Source: Trinickia soli (GTDB lineage: Bacteria > Pseudomonadota > Gammaproteobacteria > Burkholderiales > Burkholderiaceae). Taken from it: a stretch of DNA of 64,000 bases. Each line of letters starts with the position of its first letter. Positions within the stretch are counted from its first letter, which is position 1. Under the pieces are notes generated by a model. That model worked only from the letters and a program-made list of their open reading frames with translations. It was not told the origin of the DNA and did no database searches. Shown here piece by piece: positions 54,444 through 63,387 of the stretch. Where the stretch lies: contig NZ_PNYB01000010.1 in NCBI RefSeq assembly GCF_002879855.1, positions 1-64,000 of the forward strand, written 5' to 3'. The translations under genes were made by a program, and so were the position numbers.

Positions 54444-54749
54444 TCACTTGTCCCCTTGCGTACCCTTGCGCGCGGCCGCGTTCGATTCGGCGCCCCCGAA
54501 CTTTTCGTAACCCTGGATCGCGTACGTCACCGTATCGCGTGTCGCCATAAACCAACGGCGACATCCTTGCGTATGCAGCCACTGCTCGCGATGAACGCCG
54601 CGCGGATTCTTACGCATGAAGAGATAATCGCCCCACTCCTTATCGGTGAGCTTTTCCGGCTCCAGCGGACGCGCAATATCGGCTTCCCCACCGCAGTTGA
54701 ATTCGCTTTCGGCGCGCGGCCCGCACCAGGGGCATTCGATGACCAGCAT
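54444..54749 (-). CDS. soxD: Sarcosine oxidase delta subunit
   Basis: A 101-residue zinc-binding subunit. IECPWCGPRAESEFNCGG carries the zinc cysteines, and the DKEWGDYLFMRKNPRGVHREQW block is characteristic of SoxD. ATG 54749 has an AAGGAG ribosome site; the open frame continues upstream into soxB out of phase. It lies 25 bp after soxB. Confidence 0.96.
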   Translation of the reverse strand: MLVIECPWCGPRAESEFNCGGEADIARPLEPEKLTDKEWGDYLFMRKNPRGVHREQWLHTQGCRRWFMATRDTVTYAIQGYEKFGGAESNAAARKGTQGDK

Positions 54750-54774
54750 GTGATTCTCCTTGGCTGTGGGTGCG

Positions 54775-56019
54775 TTAGTGGGCAACGGCAGCGGCGCCGT
54801 GCTCGTCGATAAGGTGGCCCGTATAGAAGCGGTCCAGCGAGAACGGCGCATTGAGCGGATGCGGCGCGTCGTTCGCGATCGTATGCGCGAAGACCCAGCC
54901 TGAACCGGGCGTCGCCTTGAAGCCACCCGTGCCCCAACCGCAGTTGAAATAGAGGCCCTTCACGTCGGTCTTGCTGATGATCGGGCAGGCGTCCGGCGAT
55001 ACGTCGACGATGCCGCCCCACTGCCGGTTCATGCGCACGCGCGAGAACACGGGGAACATTTCGACGATGGCCTGCAGCGTGCCTTCGATGACGTGGAAGC
55101 TGCCGCGCTGACCGAAGCCCGTGTATTGATCGATACCGGCGCCGATGACGAGGTCGCCCTTGTCGGACTGGCTGATGTACGCGTGCACGGCGTTCGACAT
55201 CACGACCGTATTGACGACCGGCTTGATCGGCTCGGACACCAACGCCTGCAGCGGATGGCTCTCGAGCGGCAGGCGCACGCCGGCCATATCGGCGAGCGTC
55301 GTCGTATTGCCTGCGGCGACCACGGCCACTTTCTTCGCTTTAATGAAGCCGCGCACCGTATCGACGCCGACGACCGCACCGCCTTCGCGGCGAATGCCTG
55401 TCACCTGGCAGTTCTGAATGATGTCGACGCCGTGTGCGTCCGCACCGCGCGCGAAGCCCCAGGCCACCGCATCGTGCCGCGCCACGCCGCCACGCCGTTG
55501 AAACGATGCGCCGAGCACCGGATAGCGCGCGTTCAGATTGATCGTCGGTTCGATTTCCTTGATTTGCTCGGGCGTCAGGAATTCGGCGTCGACGCCGTTG
55601 AGCCGGTTCGCGTTCACGCGTCGCATCGTGTCGCGCACGTCTTGCAACGTATGCGCGAGGTTCATCACGCCGCGTTGGCTGAACATGACGTTGTAATTGA
55701 CGTCTTGCGACAGCCCTTCCCAGAGCTTCATCGCTTTTTCATAGAGCGCCGCCGATTCGTCCCACAGATAGTTCGAGCGGATGATCGTCGTGTTGCGCGC
55801 CGTGTTGCCGCCGCCGATCCACCCTTTTTCGAGCACGGCGATGTTGCGCACGCCGTGCTCTTTGGCAAGGTAGTAGGCCGTCGCGAGCCCGTGCCCGCCG
55901 CCGCCGACGATCACGACGTCGTATTCGCGCCTGGGTTCGGGGCTGCGCCATTGGCGTTCCCAGTTCTCGTGGTACGACAACCCGTTGCGGACCAGACTGA
56001 ATATCGAAAAGCGGCTCAT
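54775..56019 (-). CDS. soxB: Sarcosine oxidase beta subunit
   Basis: A 414-residue catalytic flavoprotein of the DAO fold. The FAD motif is [18 protein letters not shown] and the [20 protein letters not shown] block fits the covalent-FMN type. It oxidises sarcosine to glycine, releasing the methyl as methylene-THF with SoxA. It follows sdaA by 22 bp, so sdaA-soxBDAG-folB appear to be one operon. Confidence 0.97.
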   Translation of the reverse strand: MSRFSIFSLVRNGLSYHENWERQWRSPEPRREYDVVIVGGGGHGLATAYYLAKEHGVRNIAVLEKGWIGGGNTARNTTIIRSNYLWDESAALYEKAMKLWEGLSQDVNYNVMFSQRGVMNLAHTLQDVRDTMRRVNANRLNGVDAEFLTPEQIKEIEPTINLNARYPVLGASFQRRGGVARHDAVAWGFARGADAHGVDIIQNCQVTGIRREGGAVVGVDTVRGFIKAKKVAVVAAGNTTTLADMAGVRLPLESHPLQALVSEPIKPVVNTVVMSNAVHAYISQSDKGDLVIGAGIDQYTGFGQRGSFHVIEGTLQAIVEMFPVFSRVRMNRQWGGIVDVSPDACPIISKTDVKGLYFNCGWGTGGFKATPGSGWVFAHTIANDAPHPLNAPFSLDRFYTGHLIDEHGAAAVAH

Positions 56020-56041
56020 AGCGAGTGTCCCGATGGGTGGA

Positions 56042-57427
56042 TTAGCATTCGATGACGTTCACGGCCAACCCGCCGCGAGACGTCTCCTTGTATTTGGTCT
56101 TCATGTCGGCGCCCGTCTCGCGCATCGTCTTGATGACCGAATCGAGCGACACATAATGTTGTCCGTCGCCTTTGAGCGCCATGCGCGAGGCGTTCAGCGC
56201 CTTGATCGCGCCCATCGCGTTGCGTTCGATGCACGGAATCTGCACGAGCCCGCCGACCGGGTCGCACGTCATGCCCAGGTTGTGCTCCATCCCGATCTCG
56301 GCGGCATTCTCGACCTGGCGCGGGTTGCCGCCCATCACGGCCGACAGCGCCGCGGCCGCCATCGAGCAGGCTACGCCGACTTCGCCCTGACAGCCGACTT
56401 CCGCGCCCGAGATCGAAGCGGTCTCCTTGTAGATGATGCCGATCGCCGCGGCCGTCAACAGGAAGTCGACGATCCCGCTCTCGTTCGCACCGGGCACGAA
56501 CTTGACGTAGTAATGAAGCACTGCGGGAATGACCCCGGCCGCACCGTTGGTCGGCGCCGTGACGATTCGTCCGCCGGCCGCGTTCTCTTCGTTGACGGCC
56601 ATCGCGTAGAGATTGACCCAGTCAAGCATCGAAAGCGGGTCGCGCAGCGATTCTTCCGAGCGCGCGCGCAGATGCTTGGCCAGCTCGGCGGCACGACGCT
56701 TCACGCGCATCGGGCCGGGGAGTTCCCCTTCGGTGCGGCACCCGCGCTCGACGCAAGCGGCCATCGTGCGCCAGATCGCCAGCAGTCCTTCCCGCACCTC
56801 GGCCGGCGAACGCGAGGCGCACTCGTTCTCAAATGCGACCTGGGCGATCGACAGTCCGCTGTCCTGGCACGCACGCATCAGATCGGCGCCCGTGCGGAAC
56901 GGATGCGGCACTTCAACGCCGGCTCGTACGCCATTGACGCGATCGCCTTCGCGGTTGACGACGAAGCCGCCGCCCACCGAGTAATACTCTTTTTCCACGA
57001 GCAGTTGCCCGTGCTCGTCGAATGCTTGAAACCGCATGCCGTTCGGATGAACGATCGTCGTGCCGCTCATCAATCGACGGTAGAAGGAAATGTCCTCCTT
57101 CTCGTCGAAGCGAATCTGCGTGCTCCCCATCAATTGCAGGGACTTGCCCGATCGAATCGCCGCCATCCGCGGCTCGATCAGATCGGGATCGATCGTGTCG
57201 GGCAGATTGCCTTCGAGGCCCAGCAAGACGGCCTTGTCCGTGCCGTGGCCTTTGCCTGTTGCACCGAGCGAACCGTAGAGCTCCACTTTGATGCGGTGCA
57301 CATAAGCGAGCAGATTGGCGTCCTCGACATGCGACACAAAGCGGCAAGCAGCGATCATCGGCCCGACTGTATGCGAGCTGGACGGACCGATGCCGATCTT
57401 GAACAGATCGAAGACGCTGACGTTCAT
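56042..57427 (-). CDS. sdaA: L-serine ammonia-lyase (iron-sulfur dependent)
   Basis: A 461-residue single-chain L-serine dehydratase with fused beta and alpha parts. It begins [20 protein letters not shown]. The C-terminal part carries the cluster-region cysteines ([17 protein letters not shown] and [21 protein letters not shown]). It deaminates serine made by GlyA to pyruvate, closing the route to central metabolism. ATG 57427 has a GAGG ribosome site. A hairpin plus U-run lies about 110 nt upstream in the leader. First gene of the sox operon. Confidence 0.96.
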   Translation of the reverse strand: MNVSVFDLFKIGIGPSSSHTVGPMIAACRFVSHVEDANLLAYVHRIKVELYGSLGATGKGHGTDKAVLLGLEGNLPDTIDPDLIEPRMAAIRSGKSLQLMGSTQIRFDEKEDISFYRRLMSGTTIVHPNGMRFQAFDEHGQLLVEKEYYSVGGGFVVNREGDRVNGVRAGVEVPHPFRTGADLMRACQDSGLSIAQVAFENECASRSPAEVREGLLAIWRTMAACVERGCRTEGELPGPMRVKRRAAELAKHLRARSEESLRDPLSMLDWVNLYAMAVNEENAAGGRIVTAPTNGAAGVIPAVLHYYVKFVPGANESGIVDFLLTAAAIGIIYKETASISGAEVGCQGEVGVACSMAAAALSAVMGGNPRQVENAAEIGMEHNLGMTCDPVGGLVQIPCIERNAMGAIKALNASRMALKGDGQHYVSLDSVIKTMRETGADMKTKYKETSRGGLAVNVIEC

Positions 57428-57532
57428 GAGGCTGCCTCGCGAATAGGTGTCGTTGCAGGGGGTTTCTGTGGCGCAAACCTTCCGCCACGCATGGACGCTA
57501 GTACACCAAAGCGCAAAATCCGCCGATAGAAC

Positions 57533-57558
57533 AAAAACGGCATCACCGTGTGATGCCG
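57533..57558 (-). terminator. Hairpin plus U-run in the sdaA 5' region (possible attenuator)
   Basis: On the minus strand CGGCATCAC (57558-57550) and GTGATGCCG (57546-57538) form a perfect 9-bp stem with a 3-nt loop, followed by five T residues (57537-57533). It has intrinsic-terminator form but no annotated minus-strand gene ends here. It stands 105 bp before the sdaA start. Confidence 0.6.
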
Positions 57559-57693
57559 CCGCCAATCGCCAGCCCGATAGGCGATCGCAGGCGTTTGAAC
57601 TATGATTGGCGACGAAAAAACACAAATACCCGGCCTCACGATCGGCGACGCTGATCGTACGCGCCGCCGGTTGCGTCCCTATTCCTCATTGGC

Positions 57694-58764
57694 ATGAACG
57701 TCGCCCATCCGTCCCCCGTCGCTTCCACCGTCTCCCGAGAGCGCATTCGCTTCGGGATCCTGCTGCTGCCCAATTTCACGTTGACGGCGTTTTCCGGCTT
57801 CGTCGACATGCTGCGGCTTTCCGCCGACGATAGCGATTTCAGCAAGCCCGTGCGCTGCGCCTGGAGCGTCGTCGGCAAGACCCTTGCGCCTGTGCGCGCG
57901 AGCTGCGGGATTCAGATCACGCCGTGGGAGACGTTCGATGAGGCCGAGCCGTTCGATTACGTCGTCGTTGTTGGCGGATTGCTGCATTCAGGGCCGCAGG
58001 CCGATGATGAAACGCTCGCGTTCATCCGTCGTGCTGCGAATGAGGGCGCCACGATCGTCGGCATTTGCACGGGCGTGTTTACGCTGATGCGCGCCGGCGT
58101 GCTCGATGGTCACCGCGTGTGCGTCAGTTGGTTTCACTACTGGGATTTCATCGAGCGCTTTCCTCAAGCCAACGCCGATATGCTCGTGGCCGACCGCTTG
58201 TTCGTCATCGATCGGCGGCGCATCAGTTGCTCCGGCGGGCGTGCTTCGATCGATGTCGCGGCCGCCATCTTGTTGAGGCATTTCGATCACGCGACCGTAC
58301 AGAAGGCGTTACGGATTCTGCTGGTTGGCGAAATGCAGAAAGGCAATGCGCCGCAGCCACACCCACCGGGGCTCGAACCGGCCACGCATCCGAAGATCAA
58401 GCGGGCGATTCTGTTGATGGAACAGCATGTGGGGCGCGCGCTGCCGTTGGAGGAACTCGCTTGCAAGCTCGATCTTTCGCCGCGTCAGCTCGAACGGCTG
58501 TTCAAGGCGCAAACGGGAAAGACGCCGCAGACGTTCGCCAAGCACGTGCGATTGCGGACGGCGGCCTGGCTGCTGACGAGTTCGGATCGAACGGTGGCCG
58601 ATATCGCATCGAGTTGCGGGTTCTCCGATGCATCGCACTTAGGCAGGGAATTTCGTAAGCAGTACGGGATGCCGCCCGTGGCGTTCCGTGATCAGCGCAC
58701 GGGCAGCGCGTCAGATGATAAGGAGTCCGAAGAGTATATTTCGGCGTCGGGGGCGATATCCTGA
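57694..58764 (+). CDS. GlxA-type AraC regulator with GATase1-like domain (possible sarcosine regulator)
   Basis: A 356-residue regulator. The N-terminal GATase1-like domain spans about residues 18-190 (LLPNFTLTAFSGFVDMLRL, elbow VGICTGVFTLMRAGVLDG). The C-terminal AraC domain has LPLEELACKLDLSPRQLERLFK and DIASSCGFSDASHLGREFRKQYG. It is more divergent from GbdR than the copy at 59956. Being divergent from sdaA-soxBDAG suggests a role like SouR, the sarcosine-responsive regulator of Pseudomonas, but orthology is not established here. It may also bind the hairpin region between the genes. Confidence 0.85.
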   Translation: MNVAHPSPVASTVSRERIRFGILLLPNFTLTAFSGFVDMLRLSADDSDFSKPVRCAWSVVGKTLAPVRASCGIQITPWETFDEAEPFDYVVVVGGLLHSGPQADDETLAFIRRAANEGATIVGICTGVFTLMRAGVLDGHRVCVSWFHYWDFIERFPQANADMLVADRLFVIDRRRISCSGGRASIDVAAAILLRHFDHATVQKALRILLVGEMQKGNAPQPHPPGLEPATHPKIKRAILLMEQHVGRALPLEELACKLDLSPRQLERLFKAQTGKTPQTFAKHVRLRTAAWLLTSSDRTVADIASSCGFSDASHLGREFRKQYGMPPVAFRDQRTGSASDDKESEEYISASGAIS

Positions 58765-58903
58765 CCGGCAGATAACGGCTCGACCGATAAACGCGCCGAA
58801 TGGGCCCATGCGTCATGGTTCGCGTACGGGGCAAGCGCTGACATCCATCTACATCCGCCAGCACTCTGCCCCCGCCCTCACCGGGCTAATCGACTGCAAG
58901 CCC

Positions 58904-59860
58904 TCAATGCGCGGCGATATACGACTTGACCGCGGCCAGCCCATCCTTGCCGTCGATTGTCGTCACGCCGGCCAGCCATTTGTCGAGCACCTGCGGATTC
59001 TTCTTCAGCCACTGCGCCGCGGCCTTGTTCGGATCTTCTTTGTCCATGATCGGCATCATCACGTGGTTTTCGATATCGGTCGTGAAGTGCAGATTCGACA
59101 CGAGCTTCGCCGCATTCGGGCAACGCGCCGAATAATCGGGCGGCGTGGCCGTGAACACCTTCGCCTCGCCATAGTTCGGACCGAACACGTCATCGCCACC
59201 GCTCAGATAGTCGATCTTCATCTGCACGTTCATCGGATGCGGCTCCCACCCGAGGAAGACGATCCATTGCTTCTCGCGAATGGCCTTTTGCACCTGCACC
59301 AGCATGCCGGCCTCGCTCGATTCGACGAGCTTGAATTTGCCGAGGCCGAATTGGTTGCCCTTGATCATCTTGTCGATCAGCGCATTGCCATCGTTGCCCG
59401 GCTCGATGCCGTAGATACGATCGCCAAGCTTGTCGGCGTATTTCTGAATGTCCGCGAACGACTTGAGGCCGCCGTTATACACATAATCGGGCACGGCCAG
59501 CGTGTATTTCGCGCCGGTCAGATTCGGCGCCGAAAGCACTTCGATCTGCTTGGCTTTGACGAACGGTTCGATCATCGGGTCCATCGTCGGCGACCAATAG
59601 CCGAGGAACACATCGATCTGCTTGCTCTTGATGCCGGCGAACGTGATCGGCACCGAAGCGATCGTCTTGGTCGGGTTGTAGCCGAGCCCCTGGAACACCG
59701 CCGAGGCCAATCCCGTCGTGGCGGCGATATCGGTCCATCCCACATCGGCGAAACGCACATTGCGACAAACAGCAGGATCCGCCGCATAGGCGCTCGTCGT
59801 TACGACAAGGGCAGCCGCGGCTGCCACAGCCCAGCCGGCCTTCATCAAGCGATGGTTCAT
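58904..59860 (-). CDS. choX: Choline ABC transporter substrate-binding protein
   Basis: A 318-residue periplasmic binding protein of the ChoX type. The signal peptide ends TTSAYAADP. The mature start AVCRNVRFADVGWTD and later SARCPNA hold the two cysteines that form a disulfide in characterised ChoX. The tryptophan/tyrosine segments VFLGYWSPTMDP and WIVFLGWEPHPM fit the aromatic box for choline. It works with ChoV and ChoW encoded upstream, although a regulator gene lies between. The 95-bp gap before it may contain its own promoter. Confidence 0.94.
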   Translation of the reverse strand: MNHRLMKAGWAVAAAAALVVTTSAYAADPAVCRNVRFADVGWTDIAATTGLASAVFQGLGYNPTKTIASVPITFAGIKSKQIDVFLGYWSPTMDPMIEPFVKAKQIEVLSAPNLTGAKYTLAVPDYVYNGGLKSFADIQKYADKLGDRIYGIEPGNDGNALIDKMIKGNQFGLGKFKLVESSEAGMLVQVQKAIREKQWIVFLGWEPHPMNVQMKIDYLSGGDDVFGPNYGEAKVFTATPPDYSARCPNAAKLVSNLHFTTDIENHVMMPIMDKEDPNKAAAQWLKKNPQVLDKWLAGVTTIDGKDGLAAVKSYIAAH

Positions 59861-59955
59861 CAGACTCTCCTCAGTTCGCACAGTTATATCGGCTCGTCGC
59901 CGTTTTCGTAAAACATCGATCCAATTACAAGGACTCCTAAACAACCGCTTCGAAA

Positions 59956-60942
59956 TCAATTCACCTGCCGCCGTTCGCGGCTCGGTGCATAACCGAATTG
60001 CGCGCGATATGCCTTGCTGAAATGGCAGGGCGATTGAAAGCCGCACACCGTCGTGACGCGGGCGATCGACGCATCGGTCGTGCGCAACAGATCGCGCGCG
60101 CGCCTCAACCGCAGCGAGAGGTAGTAATGTGTCGGCGACACGTCGAGATAAACCTTGAACATGCGCTGCAAATGGCGCTGCGAGAGTCGGACGAGCCGCG
60201 CCAGCTCTTCGAGCGAAAGCGGCTCTTCGATATTCGCTTCCATCAGCCGCACGACTTCGATCAGTTCCGCCCGCGAAAAGCCGATGCGCGCATCGACCGG
60301 AATCGGCTGGTGATCGGACGCGCTGCGAATGCGTTCCAGAATGAACTGCGCCGAAACCTGCGCGGCGAGATTGCGGCCCAACCGTTCGCCCACGAGGTGC
60401 AGCATCAGGTCGAGCGGCGCCGTGCCGCCCGTGCAGGTCAGGCGGTCACGATCGATGACGAAGAGTTCGTCCCTGAACTTCACGCGCGGGAACTCGTTGT
60501 GCAGCGCCGACATATCCTCCCAATGCACCGTGCAGCGATAGTCGTCGAGCAAACCGGCGCTCATGAGCGCGTAAGCTCCCGTGCAGAGCGCCCCGAGCGG
60601 CACCCCGCGCTCGCCGAGATCGGCCAGCATCGCCTTCACGCGCGTATCGACGGCGCTGCGAATCTGCGTGCCCCCGCAGACGATCAGCACGTCGGGCACG
60701 CCGACCTCTTCCAGCGTCCGCGTTGGCGTGACCGTCACGCCGTTGCTGGCTCTGACCGGCACGCCGTCAGCCGAGACGACAGACCACCGATAGTGGGTCG
60801 CACGGCCGACATAGTTAGTCATCCTAAGCACCTCGACGGCGCTCGTGAACGCGATCATCGAGAAATTCGGCAGCGTCAGAAACCCGAAGTGAGCGGGCGC
60901 GGACTGGGCTGCTTCAGGCTGCATCACGGTGGCCGACGTCAT
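59956..60942 (-). CDS. GbdR-like AraC regulator embedded in the choline transporter operon
   Basis: A 328-residue paralogue of the GbdR protein at 25155. Both share FxTLPNF-MIAF-AVEVLRM-NY at the start, the elbow G-LCTG-YAL, the block ELFVIDRDRLTCTGG-APLD and the C-terminal CGFQSPCHFSKAYRAQFGYAPSRERR. It lies 16 bp after choW and before choX in the same direction. A choline- or carnitine-responsive role is inferred from position; CdhR-like function is an alternative, but no carnitine genes are present. Confidence 0.87.
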   Translation of the reverse strand: MTSATVMQPEAAQSAPAHFGFLTLPNFSMIAFTSAVEVLRMTNYVGRATHYRWSVVSADGVPVRASNGVTVTPTRTLEEVGVPDVLIVCGGTQIRSAVDTRVKAMLADLGERGVPLGALCTGAYALMSAGLLDDYRCTVHWEDMSALHNEFPRVKFRDELFVIDRDRLTCTGGTAPLDLMLHLVGERLGRNLAAQVSAQFILERIRSASDHQPIPVDARIGFSRAELIEVVRLMEANIEEPLSLEELARLVRLSQRHLQRMFKVYLDVSPTHYYLSLRLRRARDLLRTTDASIARVTTVCGFQSPCHFSKAYRAQFGYAPSRERRQVN

Positions 60943-60958
60943 GCTTGCCTCGCCGCGC

Positions 60959-61867
60959 TCAGCTTTGCGTCGCCGGCTGCTGCGCGGCGCTGCGCAGGCG
61001 CATCACGCTGCGCAAGCCCTTGAAGCGCGGCGCAGTTGCCGTCCCAGGCGTGCGGCCGAAGCTCTCCGTAATGCGGTCGAGAATGATGGCGAGCAGCACG
61101 ACCGACAAGCCGCTTTCGAAACCGAGTCCGATATCGAGCCGTTGAATACTGGCCAGCACGTCGTTGCCAAGGCCGCCCGCGCCGACCATCGAAGCGATGA
61201 TGACCATCGACAGCGCCATCATGATCGTCTGGTTGACGCCCTGCATGATCGAAGGCAATGCATTCGGAAACTGCACCTTATAGAGCAACTGCCACGGCGT
61301 GCAACCGAACGCCTGCCCGGCTTCGACGATTTCGCGATTGACGTGTCGAATCCCAAGGCTCGTCAGGCGCACGGCAGGCGGCATGGCGAAGATCACCGTC
61401 GACAAAATACCGGGGACGCGGCCGAGCCCGAACAACATCGCTGCCGGAATCAGGTAGACGAATGCAGGCATCGTCTGCATCAGGTCGAGAATCGGCCGGA
61501 CGATGAGGGCGACGTGCTTGTCCTTTGCCGTCCAAATGCCGAGCGGAATGCCGAACGCCAGGCTGATCAGCGTCGACGACAACGTAAGCCCGAGCGTGAC
61601 GACCGTTTGATCCCAGAAGCCCGTGGCGTAAATCAACAGCAACGACAGCGTGGTAAAGATCGCGAACCGCCAGCCAACCCGCCAAAGCCCGATACAGATG
61701 AAAAACGCCATCAGCGCCCACATCGGGACGGCTTGCAGACCGTGTTCGACGAGCGCGGCAAGCGATTCGATGCCCCGACCGATCATGTCGAACGTTTGGC
61801 TATCGTGATCGAGCAGGTAATGGACGGATTGATCGACCCAGGTGCCGAGCGGAATCAGTTCAGACAT
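60959..61867 (-). CDS. choW: Choline ABC transporter permease
   Basis: A 302-residue inner-membrane permease of the ProW/OpuAB type with about six helices. The EAA-like coupling loop is EAGQAFGCTPWQLLYKVQFPNALPSIMQG. Its start overlaps the choV stop by 8 bp, so the two are coupled. With ChoV it forms the transport core for choline, and possibly also serves the orphan binding protein at 12121-12984. Confidence 0.95.
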   Translation of the reverse strand: MSELIPLGTWVDQSVHYLLDHDSQTFDMIGRGIESLAALVEHGLQAVPMWALMAFFICIGLWRVGWRFAIFTTLSLLLIYATGFWDQTVVTLGLTLSSTLISLAFGIPLGIWTAKDKHVALIVRPILDLMQTMPAFVYLIPAAMLFGLGRVPGILSTVIFAMPPAVRLTSLGIRHVNREIVEAGQAFGCTPWQLLYKVQFPNALPSIMQGVNQTIMMALSMVIIASMVGAGGLGNDVLASIQRLDIGLGFESGLSVVLLAIILDRITESFGRTPGTATAPRFKGLRSVMRLRSAAQQPATQS

Positions 61868-63029
61868 GTGAGCCTCGCGTACGGGTAATAGCTTGGAGGA
61901 CGACGGCGCGATCGATCGAACCGCAATAACAGCCGTCGTCATCGACGACAGGCAATGCGCGCGCATGCGCAACGACCCGCGAAACGACATGGTCGAGCGA
62001 TGCGGTGCGCGCGATCGATTCCGTTTGCGTGAGACTCGGCGTACCGCCGACGAGCGTATCGCGCGTGACGAAGCCGCGGATCTTGCGCTGCGCGTCGAGC
62101 ACGAACGCGTATTCGGCGCTGCCGTTCAGCGAGGCGGCCACCCCGGCCGCATCGAACTGCCGCACGAGCGGCACGGCATCGGTCTGCATCAGATCGCCGG
62201 CGGTCAGATAACGGCTGGTATCGACGCCTTCGAAGAACGCGCGCACGTATTCGTTCGCGGGACTGCTGATGATTTCCTGCGGCGTGCCCAATTGCACGAG
62301 GCACCCGCCTTCCATGATCGCAATGCGATTACCGATCCGCAGCGCTTCTTCGAGATCGTGCGAGACGAACAAGATCGTGCGCCGCTGCTCTTTTTGCAGT
62401 TGCAGCAATACGTTTTGCATCTCTTTACGCTTGAGCGGGTCGAGCGCCGAGAAAGCCTCGTCCATGATCATCAGCGACGGGTTCACGGCCAACGCACGCG
62501 CCAACCCGACGCGCTGCTGCATGCCGCCCGACAGTTCGGCCGGCAGCTTGCGCGCGAACGGCGCGAGGCCCACCTGTTCGAGCACGGCCATTGCCCGCGC
62601 TTCGCGCTCTTTGCGCGCGATGCCGGCCACTTCGAGACCGAACGCGGCATTCGCAAGCACGGTGCGCTGCGGCATCAGCGCGAACGACTGGAACACCATG
62701 CTCATGTCTTTTCGGCGCAGGGCGGTCAGCTCGCCGCGCCGCGCCGCTGCGATGTCGCGCCCGTCGATCAACACTTTGCCCGCGGTTGGATCGACGAGCC
62801 GATTGATCAGTCGAATCAACGTGGACTTGCCGGAGCCGGACAGCCCCATCAACACGAAGATTTCGCCCTCCGGTACGTCGAACGAAACGTCGTGTACGCC
62901 GACGACCTGCCCCGTTCGCGCGAAAATTTCGTCCTTCGTCGCGCCAGCGGCCAGCATGTCGAGCGCTTGCTTGGGGTTCGTGCCGAATACCTTGCAGAGC
63001 CCCTGCACCCTTACCTTCGGTGAACTCAT
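61860..63029 (-). CDS. choV: Choline/betaine ABC transporter ATP-binding protein
   Basis: A 389-residue ATPase of the OpuAA/ProV type. Walker A is GLSGSGKST, the signature motif LSGGMQQRVGLARAL, and Walker B LMIMDEAFSALD. A C-terminal CBS-like region (about residues 275-385) may sense ionic or ligand state. ATG 63029 is preceded by an AAGGAGAC ribosome site. First gene of choV-choW-regulator-choX. The proposed shared operator lies 86 bp upstream. Confidence 0.95.
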   Translation of the reverse strand: MSSPKVRVQGLCKVFGTNPKQALDMLAAGATKDEIFARTGQVVGVHDVSFDVPEGEIFVLMGLSGSGKSTLIRLINRLVDPTAGKVLIDGRDIAAARRGELTALRRKDMSMVFQSFALMPQRTVLANAAFGLEVAGIARKEREARAMAVLEQVGLAPFARKLPAELSGGMQQRVGLARALAVNPSLMIMDEAFSALDPLKRKEMQNVLLQLQKEQRRTILFVSHDLEEALRIGNRIAIMEGGCLVQLGTPQEIISSPANEYVRAFFEGVDTSRYLTAGDLMQTDAVPLVRQFDAAGVAASLNGSAEYAFVLDAQRKIRGFVTRDTLVGGTPSLTQTESIARTASLDHVVSRVVAHARALPVVDDDGCYCGSIDRAVVLQAITRTRGSHV

Positions 63030-63387
63030 CTCTTCCGTCTCCTTGCGGCAGGCCGACGCCTGCACAGTCTGCCTACATGGTTGCCAGAAAAATCCCCCGG
63101 TGGCCGACGAATTCCGACGCACGCTTGCGAAAATGCGACACAGGCGTCGCGTCGCAACCAAGCCGGTTTCGCGCCAAGGGCCGTAGCATAAGGCTCTGCG
63201 CATCAATTGCAATAACCGCATGCGAGCGGCATGTCGCGAAACCACAAATTCGCGTCCGAAAACGCGTGAGCAGTGCGCAAATCGGCTGGCAATACTCAGC
63301 CAACCGGATCCGTACCTGATTGGCATCCGGATGATGATGCCGGGCACATCGGCCGGCCAGACGATTACAACGACGACGGAGCGCACC
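63030..63387. other. Divergent control region between choV and the porin-like gene
   Basis: 358 bp without a gene. It carries the choV ribosome site, the operator candidate at 63115-63146, and the promoter region of the outer-membrane protein gene. I see no terminator or repeat besides the operator half-sites. Confidence 0.5.
63115..63146 (+). promoter_or_regulatory. Proposed shared choline/betaine operator (choVW)
   Basis: CGACGCACGC-TTGC (63115-63128) and CGACACAGGCG (63136-63146) show the half-site at a 21-bp period. It matches the fdhA/betBA element at 29 of 36 positions including flank, and has the same orientation relative to the minus-strand gene. Confidence 0.7.

Noticed and set aside
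57428-57693. Glycine riboswitch ahead of sdaA
   Set aside because: The tandem aptamer pattern with its conserved GGAGAG and GGGGCAA-type segments is not visible. Only the simple hairpin plus U-run is supported.
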